The notes: generated by a model not told the origin, from the letters alone. Positions 26,197-35,667 are shown, counted from the stretch's first letter. The stretch is DNA of 64,000 nucleotides from Deltaproteobacteria bacterium HGW-Deltaproteobacteria-6 (GCA_002840435.1 PHAT01000005.1:734460-798459), one strand, 5' to 3'. Made by a program: numbers and translations.

Positions 26197-27666
26197 TTAC
26201 GTCCCGGGGAAATTTTTTTTCCGCTGCGCGGCAAATCCGTCTTTTCCGCAGGACATCATCAGCGTAAGAGGCATGACCTTGCGTGCCTGTCTCAGCATTT
26301 TCCCCGATAAGTCCCGTATATCCCACTGGGCATGCTGATCCACCCGCAGGCGGGCTAAATGGTAAAGCTCCCGCGCGTTGAGTTTCATCAAAACCCGTTT
26401 GCGATGCGCATTGGTCAGCACATAGGCCGCGGCCTCATGATTCTTCCGTTTGATGGCCGCGTAGGCCATGTTGGTCTTATGGATCATCGCCATGAACTCT
26501 TTCTGCCGGCCGATGGCCTGCACCGACGGAGGTATGGTGACGCCCAGGGCCGGGTCATAGTCCTGGCTTATGATGGTTGCCATCCGGTGCCTCTTGAGCT
26601 GCGCAAAACAACTGGCGCTCATGATCAGCTCAAACTGCAGGTCGATATTTTCAAGTTCCCTCAGGACGGCGTCGTAAGCCTGCAGGTTGGCAAAGGCGGT
26701 TTTGAACAGGGCTTTGGCATCGCGAAGACCCATCCTTTTGGCCTCTTTCAGGCAATGGGCGTAACTCAGGCCGGATGATGAGAAAAGCAGCGCGGCGGCG
26801 GCTTGACTATCAGCTTCGGGTGTCACAAACAGAAGCTGAACCTCGGCTGATTTTCCCTTGCCTGTCGCCATGGATTTTTTCGGGGGAAATTTTTCAGCCT
26901 GTTTTTGCAAATTCCGGCGGGTCAGCCGGTCATAGTCTGTTGCCTGCGTGTAGCGGATGAGCGAGGGCGCGATGTCTTTGGTTGCGGCATAGAGCTTTTC
27001 GCTGTAAATGCGCGCTTCATTAAGCGGGATGGCCGAAAGCCGTCTCAGCATCAGCTCCAGATGGCGGGCGTTGATGGTCATGCCCAGCTGCGTTTCAGTG
27101 GCCAGTGCGATGGCGTAACGCGCGTCTTCCTTGGCCCAGCCTTCCAATAACGATTTATTGGCGGGATTTTCGGCCAGTGCTTTGTTTTGTTCGAATACAT
27201 GGGGGCGAAGCTGTGCATAGAGCTCGTGATAAAAATCGTTTTGCATGGTGACGGTTTCGATAAACAAATCCGTCAAACCCGTTTCAACGATTTCTTCGGG
27301 CACTACAAAATCCTTGTCAAACAGAACATAGCGCTGCGATTTCTCGGTATAGGAGCACAAGCGAAACTTTTCAATTTCTTCCACAAGCAGGCGGGAAACA
27401 CTGATGACGTCGATGTTGAAGACGGCATGCTCGGCCACCGAGCTGTGCCCCATTTCAAAAACGATGTTGCGGTTGGACTTGCGGGCCTTGTCAACTTCGG
27501 CACGGGCGTCCGCCCGAAGTGCGTCAACCGGTTTGGGACTGCGGCTGATGCGCGCGTAGGCGGCGGAAATCGTTTCCGGGGTGATGTCCTGTTTAAATCC
27601 GCTTTTTTCCTGAAGTTCGCGAATCAGATCGTAATCAATATTGTAACCAGCCAGCAGAATTTTCAT
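26197..27666 (-). CDS. Double ThyX-like protein (FAD-dependent thymidylate synthase family)
   Basis: 489 residues, about twice a normal ThyX. First half: HSSVAEH at 74-80 and FRLCSYTEKSQRY at 101-113, the ThyX ligand loop with the usual RHR replaced, then a ThyX-like C-terminus (TMNAR-like TINARHLELMLR, 197-208). Second half: QLKRHRMATIISQDY at 356-370 keeps RHR, and LNARELYH (429-436) and HAQWDIR (445-451) match the ThyX end. ThyX makes dTMP from dUMP using FAD and methylene-tetrahydrofolate. Which half is catalytic is unclear. Long ThyX-like proteins of this type occur in related anaerobes. Confidence 0.85.
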   Translation of the reverse strand: MKILLAGYNIDYDLIRELQEKSGFKQDITPETISAAYARISRSPKPVDALRADARAEVDKARKSNRNIVFEMGHSSVAEHAVFNIDVISVSRLLVEEIEKFRLCSYTEKSQRYVLFDKDFVVPEEIVETGLTDLFIETVTMQNDFYHELYAQLRPHVFEQNKALAENPANKSLLEGWAKEDARYAIALATETQLGMTINARHLELMLRRLSAIPLNEARIYSEKLYAATKDIAPSLIRYTQATDYDRLTRRNLQKQAEKFPPKKSMATGKGKSAEVQLLFVTPEADSQAAAALLFSSSGLSYAHCLKEAKRMGLRDAKALFKTAFANLQAYDAVLRELENIDLQFELIMSASCFAQLKRHRMATIISQDYDPALGVTIPPSVQAIGRQKEFMAMIHKTNMAYAAIKRKNHEAAAYVLTNAHRKRVLMKLNARELYHLARLRVDQHAQWDIRDLSGKMLRQARKVMPLTLMMSCGKDGFAAQRKKNFPGT

Positions 27667-27707
27667 AAGTTGTTTTTCATCCTTGAATGGTCTTGTTTAT
27701 CTGTTGC

Positions 27708-28145
27708 TCAGGCTTCGGCGCGCGCCTTCAGCGCCCGATTCATTTCTTCAAAGCCCCTCTTCGTATCCCGGTCAAGGCTGTTTCTGAATAGCGGAACCAG
27801 AATCCCGCTGAAACGTTCATTTTGCCGAAACCGAACTTTCCCGGGGGCGACAGGTTCGATTACCAGACGGTGTTCTCCGTCAAATAAGCCGGGGAGCATC
27901 AGGCGGCCAAGCCAGCGAAGTTCCCGGCCGGGATCGGCGACCAGAATAGACGGACGGAAGGTCATGCCTTTTGCGCCACTGGGCTGAATCCGCACCTCCA
28001 GCCGTGAGCCCTGCGCCATGACGCCACGGATGGACCGGATGAACGGATTCCATTCAGGGTAGGCGGCAAAGTCCGCGAGAATCGACCAGACCCGCTGAGC
28101 TTCCGCGTCGATTTCAATTTCCGTCTGCAACTGATGGCTGTTCAT
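27708..28145 (-). CDS. SRPBCC-family (polyketide cyclase/START-like) protein
   Basis: 145 residues. The opening IEIDAEAQRVWSILADFAAYPEWNPFI is the SRPBCC/Polyketide_cyc2 signature, followed by alternating strands and a final long helix. The fold makes a hydrophobic ligand pocket; function is unknown. It ends about one base from the murI stop region on the same strand, so likely cotranscribed with murI. Confidence 0.85.
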   Translation of the reverse strand: MNSHQLQTEIEIDAEAQRVWSILADFAAYPEWNPFIRSIRGVMAQGSRLEVRIQPSGAKGMTFRPSILVADPGRELRWLGRLMLPGLFDGEHRLVIEPVAPGKVRFRQNERFSGILVPLFRNSLDRDTKRGFEEMNRALKARAEA

Positions 28146-28146
28146 T

Positions 28147-28953
28147 TCAGAGTCGCACCATTTCTACGCGCGCCAGTGTCCGTCCGAGAAATCGTTCACC
28201 GATGGTCTGAAAACGATATGGTACGTCACTGACGCAAAACAGGTAGTCCGGCGACAGGCGGCTTTTGTTGCCGAGATTTTCACGATTAATCAGGTCTGCG
28301 GCAATTTCCGCCATGGCCTCCGCCGAGTCGATCAGCCGGACCTTTGGACCGCAGATATCCTGAAACAGGGGTTTCAACAGCGGATAATGCGTACAGCCCA
28401 GCACCAGAGTGTCGATTTGTTCAGCCATGACCGGCTTCAGGTATTCTTCAGCGACAAGCCTGGTGGCTGCGTGATCAAACCATCCTTCTTCCACCAGCGG
28501 CACAAACAGAGGGCAGGCCTGCGAAAAAACTCTGGCGTCGCGATCCAGCAGATGAATGGCCCGGGCATAAGCATTGGAGTTGATCGTCGCGGGCGTGCCG
28601 ATCACGCCGATGGCCCTTGTCCGGGTTTCGGTTACCGCGATTTTTGCGCTGGCTTCAATGACCTCCAATACCGGTACGGGGGACAAATCCCTGATGGCCT
28701 GGTAGGCCACTGCAGCCATGGTGTTGCATGCGACAATCAGAAGCTTGACGTCTTTCTTCAGCAGATATTCCGTAATCTGCATCGCGTAACGGTTGATCGT
28801 TTCCACGGATTTGATGCCGTAAGGCACGCGCGCCGTGTCGCCGAAGTAAATAATATTTTCAAAAGGCAGGCGTTCCATGAGCGCGCGCACGACGGTCAAC
28901 CCGCCGATGCCGGAATCAAAAACGCCGATCGCCCGGTTTGTTTTATTGTCCAT
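28147..28953 (-). CDS. murI: Glutamate racemase
   Basis: 268 residues from the ATG at 28953 (a GTG five codons earlier is possible). Supplies D-glutamate for peptidoglycan. IGVFDSGIGGLTV at the N-terminus, first catalytic Cys in VACNTMAA, second in LGCTHYPLL. Length is normal. Confidence 0.95.
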   Translation of the reverse strand: MDNKTNRAIGVFDSGIGGLTVVRALMERLPFENIIYFGDTARVPYGIKSVETINRYAMQITEYLLKKDVKLLIVACNTMAAVAYQAIRDLSPVPVLEVIEASAKIAVTETRTRAIGVIGTPATINSNAYARAIHLLDRDARVFSQACPLFVPLVEEGWFDHAATRLVAEEYLKPVMAEQIDTLVLGCTHYPLLKPLFQDICGPKVRLIDSAEAMAEIAADLINRENLGNKSRLSPDYLFCVSDVPYRFQTIGERFLGRTLARVEMVRL

Positions 28954-29149
28954 GTTTTTTTCTCTCACATCCGTATTATAAAGTCATCGACTTTTTTTGG
29001 CCGTTCGGATAAAAATACAAAGCGAAAGCTGTCCTGAAAAAGTCGATCGGAAAAAGTGGTGCTTTTTTATCATAACTTTCTAAAACATGCCAAGAGTTCT
29101 TCGGAACCGCTTGTTTTTGCATGGTTAAAAATGAAAGGGGAACCAGTCG

Positions 29150-29608
29150 ATGCGCCGTTCGGATAAAGAGATAAAAGATCCCGGGGAAATTGACGCTGTT
29201 TTGCAGGACGCAATGGTCTGCCGGATCGCGATGGCCGCAGGCGGCAGTCCTTATATTGTTCCGGTTAATTTTGCGGTGAGCGGTCATCAGCTTTATTTCC
29301 ACTGTGCAAAATCGGGCAAAAAAATCGACATGCTGCGGGGCAATCCTTCGATTTGCTTTGAAGTGGATATTCCCGGCGATCTCGTCTGCGGCAAGTTGGC
29401 CTGTTCGTGGGGCATGAAATACAAAAGCGTGATCGGTTTCGGTCAGGCTTATTTTATTGAAGAAGCCGGCGGAAAGAAGAAAGCGCTCGATCTGCTGATG
29501 AAAAAATATGCGGGGCGGGAGTCCTTTGATTATGGCGACGATGCGCTGGACAAAGTTCTGGTGATTGGTGTAAACATAGAGAGCCTGTCGGGGAAGAAAT
29601 CAGGTTGA
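29150..29608 (+). CDS. Pyridoxamine 5'-phosphate oxidase-like flavin protein (NimA type)
   Basis: 152 residues. The split-barrel flavin-binding pattern is clear: CRIAMAAGGSPYIVPVNFAV at 24-43, then YFHCAKSGKKIDML and a later SVIGFGQAYFIEE. This is the NimA/pyridoxamine oxidase-like family, which binds FMN or F420 and includes nitroimidazole reductases. GAAAGGGGAACC precedes the ATG. Function beyond a flavin reductase is unknown. Confidence 0.87.
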   Translation: MRRSDKEIKDPGEIDAVLQDAMVCRIAMAAGGSPYIVPVNFAVSGHQLYFHCAKSGKKIDMLRGNPSICFEVDIPGDLVCGKLACSWGMKYKSVIGFGQAYFIEEAGGKKKALDLLMKKYAGRESFDYGDDALDKVLVIGVNIESLSGKKSG

Positions 29609-29663
29609 GATAAAGATTGTTTTTTTATCGCATTTTCACAGGCCATGATGAAGGTGGGCAGCC

Positions 29664-30068
29664 ATGAGTTACAACAAGATTGTACTCCGCTATGTCGATG
29701 GGCGCACCAGAAAAGGCACCACCGGTAATTTTTCACCCGACCGTGAAAAGTTTCACGTAACGCCGGCAGGCGCGACACCGGAGAGTATGCCGCTTGAAGT
29801 GCATACAGGCGACCTTAAGGCCATCTTCTTTGTCAGGGAATTTGAGGGCAACAGGGAGTATCAGGACCATAAATTTTTCGATGCTGGTTTAACGGTAATC
29901 GGACGGAAGGTCAAAGTGGTTTTTAATGACGGCGAGGTGCTTGTGGGTTCAACGACCAGCTACAATCCCGATCGCCAGGGGTTTTTTATCAATCCGGCCG
30001 ACCCCAAATCCAATATCGAGCGCTGCTTCGTGGTGAAAAAGGCAACAAGCAAAATAACAATCATCTGA
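29664..30068 (+). CDS. Small cytoplasmic protein with an internal duplication
   Basis: 134 residues without signal or membrane segment. Two halves are visibly related: KIVLRYVDGRTRKGTTGNF-SPDREKFHV (5-32) and KVKVVFNDGEVLVGSTTSY-NPDRQGFFI (83-110), each a DG-x-x-x-G turn followed by PDR and a strand. The pattern suggests two small beta barrels, as in PilZ- or DUF6982-like proteins. I do not recognise a function. It is followed 16 bases later by a small membrane protein in the same direction. Confidence 0.72.
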   Translation: MSYNKIVLRYVDGRTRKGTTGNFSPDREKFHVTPAGATPESMPLEVHTGDLKAIFFVREFEGNREYQDHKFFDAGLTVIGRKVKVVFNDGEVLVGSTTSYNPDRQGFFINPADPKSNIERCFVVKKATSKITII

Positions 30069-30084
30069 AACTAAGCTAAAGGGA

Positions 30085-30423
30085 ATGCTCAGCGATATGC
30101 CAATTTATTTACAAATAATTTTACTGATTGCCGCCTTCATCGTCTTTGTTGTGGCGGCCATGTACTTGACCGGATTGGGTTTGCGGCGCGTTTGCTTCAA
30201 AATTATCGCCGACCTGGAAGCAGCCGGCGCGGTGAAAGCCTCTAAAGCAGTCAGACTGCAGGATGAACGAAAAAATTTCTTTCGCGTCGGCACGGGCAAT
30301 CTGCGGCCCAAGGCGCTGAATCTATTGATTGCCGACAAACTGATCATCAAGACGCCGGAGAACAAATACTATCTGGACAGGGAGAAGCTGGCCGAGGTGA
30401 AGAGTACGATCGGCAAGTCCTGA
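30085..30423 (+). CDS. Small membrane-anchored protein
   Basis: 112 residues. One hydrophobic helix (about 8-32) is followed by a cytoplasmic basic/helical domain (IADLEAAGAVKASKAVRLQDERK...) that may form a winged-helix-like fold around the NLRPKALNLLIADKLI and KTPENKYYLDREKL segments. An ATG at 30097 is an alternative start. No family recognised; the gene converges on the next, ending one base from its stop. Confidence 0.6.
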   Translation: MLSDMPIYLQIILLIAAFIVFVVAAMYLTGLGLRRVCFKIIADLEAAGAVKASKAVRLQDERKNFFRVGTGNLRPKALNLLIADKLIIKTPENKYYLDREKLAEVKSTIGKS

Positions 30424-30786
30424 TTACCGGATGGTCAGCGCCGAAAAAACATCCAGAATCCCTTCATCCGTAAAGAAGTATAATTCATGCGCTGCGACCT
30501 GCTGGCTTTTGTCGGCGGATTCCTGAAGCACGGGAATAATCTCGATAGATCGTATATTCATCCATTTGCTGTCCATGTTGATGCGAACCACGACGCCCTG
30601 CTCGTTGACCTCATGCGGGATTTTATAAGATGTCAGCACCCGGACGATAAAGTCGTTCTTTTGCCGGGTCACATGAACTGCCCGCTCATGGAGCGCACGA
30701 ATCTTGCCGTATTCCTGCGCCTGCGCGGCTGGCAAAAAAGAAAACAATAAAACCGCTGTGAGCAAAGTGATAAATATATTTTTCAT
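30424..30786 (-). CDS. Secreted protein of unknown function
   Basis: 120 residues from the ATG at 30786, which has a perfect AGGAGGTTAAT ribosome site; the frame continues upstream to 30837 without one. Signal peptide at 1-23 ending AAQAQ. The mature part has strands such as NDFIVRVLTSYKIPHE and GVVVRINMDSKWMNI, and HELYFFTDEGILDVFS at the end. No family recognised. Confidence 0.7.
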   Translation of the reverse strand: MKNIFITLLTAVLLFSFLPAAQAQEYGKIRALHERAVHVTRQKNDFIVRVLTSYKIPHEVNEQGVVVRINMDSKWMNIRSIEIIPVLQESADKSQQVAAHELYFFTDEGILDVFSALTIR

Positions 30787-31077
30787 ATTAACCTCCTCCT
30801 GCAGGGGTGAATCGGTTGCCCGGAAATTTTCATTCATTTTCGATTTATGGAATTGTTTATAATATATTGACGCGTCTCAAGCAAACTTTTTTCCGGCGCA
30901 CGGCCCGCTCGTCCACGACGGTCTTTATAGGGTTATCGGGCGGCGGCAATTTTTTTCCTCCCTACAATATGATTGACTTTGCCGCGGCTTTTTTCTATAT
31001 GCCAGATGAATTTCATAGTCGTATCATTCATGCAGGGACGGCATATTTTCCGACCCTGCAATTCCGGGAGAGGGAAA

Positions 31078-32229
31078 TTGCAATTTAACCCGTGTGTGAA
31101 GCATAAACTGATCCGCAATTCCGCGCGGCATTTTGCCGAAACGGAACTGGCGCCGATCGCTGCGGAAATTGACCAGCAGAGAAGGTTTCCGCGAGACATT
31201 ATCGCCAGGATGAGGGATCTCAACTATTTCGGACTGCAAGTCCCCGAAGCATACGGCGGTGCGGCTCTGGATTCTATCAGCACGGCCATTGTGGTGGAAG
31301 AAATTTCCCGCGTCTGTGCGGCGGTCGGTCTGTGCGTGACGGTTCATAACGGTGTGGCCGTTTATCCTTTTCTGCAATTTGCCAACGCCTCGCAAAAAGA
31401 AATGTATCTTCCGCAACTGGCTTCGGGCAACATGATCGGCGCGTTCAGCCTGACGGAAGCCAACGCGGGCTCGGATGCGGGCAGCGTGGAAACCACGGCC
31501 GTTAAAAACGGGTCACATTACATTTTGAACGGAACAAAAATATTTGTCACCAACGGCGGGGTTTGTGACGTCGCTTTAATTTTTGCGTTAACGTCATCAC
31601 CCGACAACAAACTGCAAAGCAGCGTTTTTATTGTCGAGAGCGGATTTCCGGGGTTTTTACGGGGGGAACTCGAAGATCTCTGCGGCATGCGCGCCAATCC
31701 CGTTTCATCGCTGTTTTTTGAAGACTGTCCGGTGCCTGCGGCAAATCTTCTGGGACAGCAGGGCGACGGCATGAAGATCGGCCTGGCAACGCTCGACAAC
31801 GGGCGGATCGGCGTGGCCGCTCAGGCTCTGGGCATTGCGCAGGGCGCCATGGAAGCGGCGGTGAAATACGCAAAGGAAAGACAGCAATTCAAAAAACCCA
31901 TTGCCTCGCAGCAGACGATTCAAAATTATATCGCCGATATGGCCACGGAAATCATGGCTGCGCGTCTTCTGCTGTATCGTGCCTGTGATCTCAAAGACGC
32001 AGGGGCTTCTTTCGGCTGCGAAGCGTCGATGGCCAAACTGTATTGCAGTACGGTCGCGTCGAAGGTGACGTCTCTGGCCGTTCAGATTCACGGCGGTTAC
32101 GGCTACAGTAAGGAATATGATGTGGAACGTTATTTCCGGGATGCCAAGGTCACGGAAATTTATGAAGGGACAAGCGAAATCCAGCGCATGGTTATCGCCC
32201 GTGCCATCCTGTCCCAATCGATGATGTGA
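31078..32229 (+). CDS. Acyl-CoA dehydrogenase
   Basis: 383 residues from a TTG at 31078, five bases after GGGAGAGGG; this gives the usual family length and N-terminus, whereas the frame's first ATG at 30973 adds 35 unrelated residues. Signatures: IGAFSLTEANAGSD (about 123-136), the flavin/substrate region, and YGYSKEYDVERYFRDAKVTEIYEGTSEIQ at the end with the catalytic Glu in YEGTSEI. It oxidises acyl-CoA to enoyl-CoA and passes electrons to the EtfBA encoded directly downstream. Confidence 0.93.
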   Translation: MQFNPCVKHKLIRNSARHFAETELAPIAAEIDQQRRFPRDIIARMRDLNYFGLQVPEAYGGAALDSISTAIVVEEISRVCAAVGLCVTVHNGVAVYPFLQFANASQKEMYLPQLASGNMIGAFSLTEANAGSDAGSVETTAVKNGSHYILNGTKIFVTNGGVCDVALIFALTSSPDNKLQSSVFIVESGFPGFLRGELEDLCGMRANPVSSLFFEDCPVPAANLLGQQGDGMKIGLATLDNGRIGVAAQALGIAQGAMEAAVKYAKERQQFKKPIASQQTIQNYIADMATEIMAARLLLYRACDLKDAGASFGCEASMAKLYCSTVASKVTSLAVQIHGGYGYSKEYDVERYFRDAKVTEIYEGTSEIQRMVIARAILSQSMM

Positions 32230-32234
32230 GTGCT

Positions 32235-33062
32235 ATGCTGAATATTGTGGTGTGTATTAAACAGGTGCCGATGGTCACCGAACTGCCCTGGGATGAAAAA
32301 ACCGGTACGCTCAGACGTGATCTGGCGGCGGGAATGATGAATCCCGCCTGCAAGCGCGCCGTGGAAGCGGCGCTCCAGGTAAAAGAAAAACAGGGCGCGG
32401 TCATCACGGTCATGACAATGGGGCCGCCCGCCGCGGAGGAAGTTCTGCGTGAAGCGCTGGCCATGGGAGCGGACCGGGGCATCCTGATTTGCGACCGGAT
32501 TCTGGCCGGCTCCGATACGTATGCCACATCCTTTATCCTGGCTGCGGCGATTCAAAAGGAAGTGGCCGGTTGTCATCTGATTTTATGCGGCGCCTACACA
32601 TCGGACAGCGAGACCGCTCAGGTCGGACCCCAGCTGGCGGAAGAGTTGAATATGCCGGCGGTGGCCTACGCGGAAGATCTGGCTATCTCCGGGCGCCTGC
32701 TGAGAGTCCGGAGATTGGTGGACAATTTCCGCGAAACACTGGAAATGGAATTCCCGGCGCTGGTCACGATTTCCATGGAAAGATATGAACCGCGCTACGC
32801 GTCTTTTTCCGGTCTGAATAAGGCTTTTAATGAAAAGGATATTGCCATCCTGAACGCGCAGCAGCTGGGCATCACTTCCGATAATCTTCATCAACACGGA
32901 TCGCGAACAAAAGTGCGCAAAGTTTTTCTCCGCAAAACACAAAAGGAAAATGTGGTGATTACAGGAGCCGCGGCCAATGCGGTTGCCGAATTTCTGGACA
33001 AGTACCAGGGGAATATCAGCGCGGTGCTCGGAAAATCGATCGAAGCGAAAAAACAAACCTAG
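32235..33062 (+). CDS. etfB: Electron transfer flavoprotein beta subunit
   Basis: 275 residues from the ATG at 32235 (a GTG at 32226, overlapping the dehydrogenase stop, is possible). LNIVVCIKQVP at the start, the AMP-binding adenine region and DSETAQVGPQLAEELNMPAV are typical. With EtfA it carries electrons from the acyl-CoA dehydrogenase to the quinone pool or to a bifurcating partner. Confidence 0.93.
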   Translation: MLNIVVCIKQVPMVTELPWDEKTGTLRRDLAAGMMNPACKRAVEAALQVKEKQGAVITVMTMGPPAAEEVLREALAMGADRGILICDRILAGSDTYATSFILAAAIQKEVAGCHLILCGAYTSDSETAQVGPQLAEELNMPAVAYAEDLAISGRLLRVRRLVDNFRETLEMEFPALVTISMERYEPRYASFSGLNKAFNEKDIAILNAQQLGITSDNLHQHGSRTKVRKVFLRKTQKENVVITGAAANAVAEFLDKYQGNISAVLGKSIEAKKQT

Positions 33063-33078
33063 GGCCAATGATTTGAAA

Positions 33079-34080
33079 ATGACTAAAAAACAAAAAAGCA
33101 TCTGGGTATTCGGCGATTACCGCAATTACTACCAGAACCGCGTGACGCTGCAACTGATTTCCAAGGCGGTTGATCTGGCGCGCATCATCCATGCGGAAGT
33201 ATGCGCAGTGGTTGTCGGCCATGATCTGGAGGAATGGATTATGGAATACACCGCGCACGGTGCGGATCGTATTCTGGCCATCGACCATCCTACGCTTACA
33301 AGCTACAGCACGGAGCATTATCTGGCGCTGATGGAAAAACTGGCGGTAAAAAGAGACCCGGATATCATCCTGATCGGCGCAACCGACTTTGGCCGGGAAT
33401 TTGCTCCCCGACTGGCCAAGCGTTTGAAGACCGGTTTGTCCGCCGACTGTGTCGGTCTGGACATCACACCGGACGGGCTGCTTTTGCAAATCGCGCCGTC
33501 GTTCGGGGGCAACATGCTGGCGGAAATCGTTACGGAACAGCATCGTCCGCAGATGGCCACCGTTCGTCCCGGGACGTTCAAGGAAATACCCCACAATTAC
33601 GAAAGAACGGCCGTCGTGGAACGTTTGCGGCTACCGTCCAATCTGCCCGTTCCGAGGGTTCGTCTGGTCGAGTATGAGCGGGCGGCGCAAAAAGGCCACA
33701 CGATTGAAAATGCCACGGTGATTGTCTGCGGCGGCCGCGGCATGGGCGGCAAAAACAATTTTAAAAAACTCGATGAACTGGCCAGGCTGCTGGGCGGAGA
33801 CGTCGGCGCGACAAGGCCGGTGGTTTACGCAGGCTGGGCGGGACACGATGCCCTGGTCGGACAGGCGGGGAAACATATCAAACCTAAAATTCTATTTTCC
33901 TTCGGCATCAGCGGCGCGATTCAACACACCGCGGGTCTGGGCGAAGCCGATTTTATCATCGCGGTCAACAAGAACCCGCAGGCAACGATGATGAAAATGG
34001 CCGATGTCGCTATTGTGGCTGATGCCGGGGACCTGCTCAATACGCTGATTAAGGAACTCAAAAAGCGCATCCGCGAGTGA
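33079..34080 (+). CDS. etfA: Electron transfer flavoprotein alpha subunit
   Basis: 333 residues from the ATG at 33079; the frame opens earlier but inside etfB. The C-terminal FAD domain is clear: GGRGMGGKNNFKKLDELARLLGGDVGATRPVV, then GQAGKHIKPKILFSFGISGAIQHTAGL and IAVNKNPQA. The dehydrogenase-etfB-etfA order makes a dedicated beta-oxidation electron route. Confidence 0.94.
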   Translation: MTKKQKSIWVFGDYRNYYQNRVTLQLISKAVDLARIIHAEVCAVVVGHDLEEWIMEYTAHGADRILAIDHPTLTSYSTEHYLALMEKLAVKRDPDIILIGATDFGREFAPRLAKRLKTGLSADCVGLDITPDGLLLQIAPSFGGNMLAEIVTEQHRPQMATVRPGTFKEIPHNYERTAVVERLRLPSNLPVPRVRLVEYERAAQKGHTIENATVIVCGGRGMGGKNNFKKLDELARLLGGDVGATRPVVYAGWAGHDALVGQAGKHIKPKILFSFGISGAIQHTAGLGEADFIIAVNKNPQATMMKMADVAIVADAGDLLNTLIKELKKRIRE

Positions 34081-34105
34081 CGGCAAACCACTGCACGGAG
34101 GTTTC

Positions 34106-34516
34106 ATGAAAGATTTTCAAAATATGTTATACGCTATAGATCTGGATGCGGATAATATTTCTTCCGTTATTTATGCGCTGGAATTCGCGCAAAGGTTCAA
34201 AAGCCGCATTCACATTGTTTATGTCAATGATCCTCAGGCCGGCTATCGTCATCCGGCGGATCGGGAAGACGCCATAGCCTTGAAAGTAAAAGCAATTGCC
34301 CCCGCGTTTTTATTGGAGCAACTGGACATAGTTTACGCCAGTTCCAAGGGAAACATCGCGGAAGAAATCGTCAAATATGCCGGGAACCATCAAATTGATC
34401 TGATCCTTGTCGGACATCAGCACCGCAGCAAAGTTTATTCGTCAATGTTTGACAGCAGCGATGTGAATATCATCGACACGGCTCTCTTGCCTGTTTTAGT
34501 CATTCCGGAGCCGTAG
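34106..34516 (+). CDS. Universal stress protein (UspA family)
   Basis: 136 residues. The N-terminal strand LYAIDLDADNISSVIYALEFAQRF and the DLILVGHQHRSKVYSSMFDSSDVNIIDTALLPVLVIP tail are UspA-like. The nucleotide-binding G-x2-G-x9-G-S/T motif is altered (GHQHRSK), so ATP binding is doubtful. It sits between etfA and the mechanosensitive channel gene. Confidence 0.82.
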   Translation: MKDFQNMLYAIDLDADNISSVIYALEFAQRFKSRIHIVYVNDPQAGYRHPADREDAIALKVKAIAPAFLLEQLDIVYASSKGNIAEEIVKYAGNHQIDLILVGHQHRSKVYSSMFDSSDVNIIDTALLPVLVIPEP

Positions 34517-34596
34517 ATAATATCTCATTGTTGGAATGCTTCGGAAAATTAAATAATTTAAAATTACGCATCGCAGCGCAGCATCAGGAAACGATC

Positions 34597-35661
34597 ATGG
34601 AGCTTTTGGATAAAATTTATTTAGGCAATATGTTGCAGGACTGGCTCATGGCCGTCTGCATTTTGATGGCGGTGTTCGCCATGCTGAAGATCCTTCAGCG
34701 CATAGCCATCGCCAGACTGTCCAAACTGGCGGCAACAACGGATAACCAGATTGACGATCTTGCAGTCGCCATGCTCAGGGAAACCAGGTTTTTCATCCTG
34801 CTTATGGCCTCCGCCTATGTTGCCTCTCACGCCGTCACCCTTAAACCGTCTATTGCGGTCTTGTGGCAAAAAGCGGTGATGCTGATGCTGATTATCCAGG
34901 GGGGCCTCTGGGCTGCCGCCGGTGTGAAATTCTGGCTTGGTCTGATGCTTCAAAAACGGATGGATCAGGACGCGTCTGGCGCCACAACCATTTCTTTGCT
35001 CGGTTTTGTGGCGCGTCTGATTTTGTGGGTGATGGTTCTGCTTTTAATTCTGGATAATCTCGGCGTCAACATCACCGGTCTGGTCGCCGGTTTGGGGATC
35101 GGCGGCATCGCTGTGGCTCTGGCGGTGCAGAATATTCTGGGTGATCTGCTGGCCTCGTTGTCGATTGTGTTAGACAAGCCCTTTGTCATCGGCGATTTTG
35201 TCGTGGTCGATGCTCTGGCCGGCACCATTGAACATATTGGCTTAAAAACCACGCGCATCCGCAGTCTGAGCGGCGAACAACTCATCTTTGCCAATAACGA
35301 TCTGTTGAAAAGCCGTATTCGCAATTACAAACGCATGACGGAACGTCGTATTGTTTTCAGCTTCGGTGTCGTGTATCAAACCCCGCTTCCAAAACTGAAG
35401 GCCATCAAAGAGATCGTCAGTGATATTATCATCAAAGAGGAAAACCCCCGCCTTGATCGTGTTCACTTCAAGGAATACGGTGATTCATCCATCAACTATG
35501 AAGTCGTTTATTTCGTGACGGTACCGGATTATAATCTGTATATGGATGTCCAGGAATCAATCAATCTGGAAATCTTCCGCCGCTTCGCACAAGAGAGTAT
35601 AGAGTTTGCTTATCCGACGAGGACCGTTTTTATCCGGAATTCATCAGAGAAAGTTGAATAG
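34597..35661 (+). CDS. Small-conductance mechanosensitive channel (MscS family)
   Basis: 354 residues from the ATG at 34597, with AGGAAA upstream. About four membrane helices, then the pore helix and MscS core GLGIGGIAVALAVQNILGDLLASLSIVLDKPF, the beta domain (IEHIGLKTTRIRSLSGEQLIFANN) and the alpha/beta C-terminal domain. It opens on hypo-osmotic stress. A 6-base gap leads to the antiporter gene. Confidence 0.92.
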   Translation: MELLDKIYLGNMLQDWLMAVCILMAVFAMLKILQRIAIARLSKLAATTDNQIDDLAVAMLRETRFFILLMASAYVASHAVTLKPSIAVLWQKAVMLMLIIQGGLWAAAGVKFWLGLMLQKRMDQDASGATTISLLGFVARLILWVMVLLLILDNLGVNITGLVAGLGIGGIAVALAVQNILGDLLASLSIVLDKPFVIGDFVVVDALAGTIEHIGLKTTRIRSLSGEQLIFANNDLLKSRIRNYKRMTERRIVFSFGVVYQTPLPKLKAIKEIVSDIIIKEENPRLDRVHFKEYGDSSINYEVVYFVTVPDYNLYMDVQESINLEIFRRFAQESIEFAYPTRTVFIRNSSEKVE

Positions 35662-35667
35662 AAGCGC

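Noticed and set aside
30973-31077. N-terminal 35 codons of the acyl-CoA dehydrogenase frame
   Set aside because: Unlike any dehydrogenase N-terminus and without a ribosome site; the TTG at 31078 has GGGAGAGGG and gives normal length.
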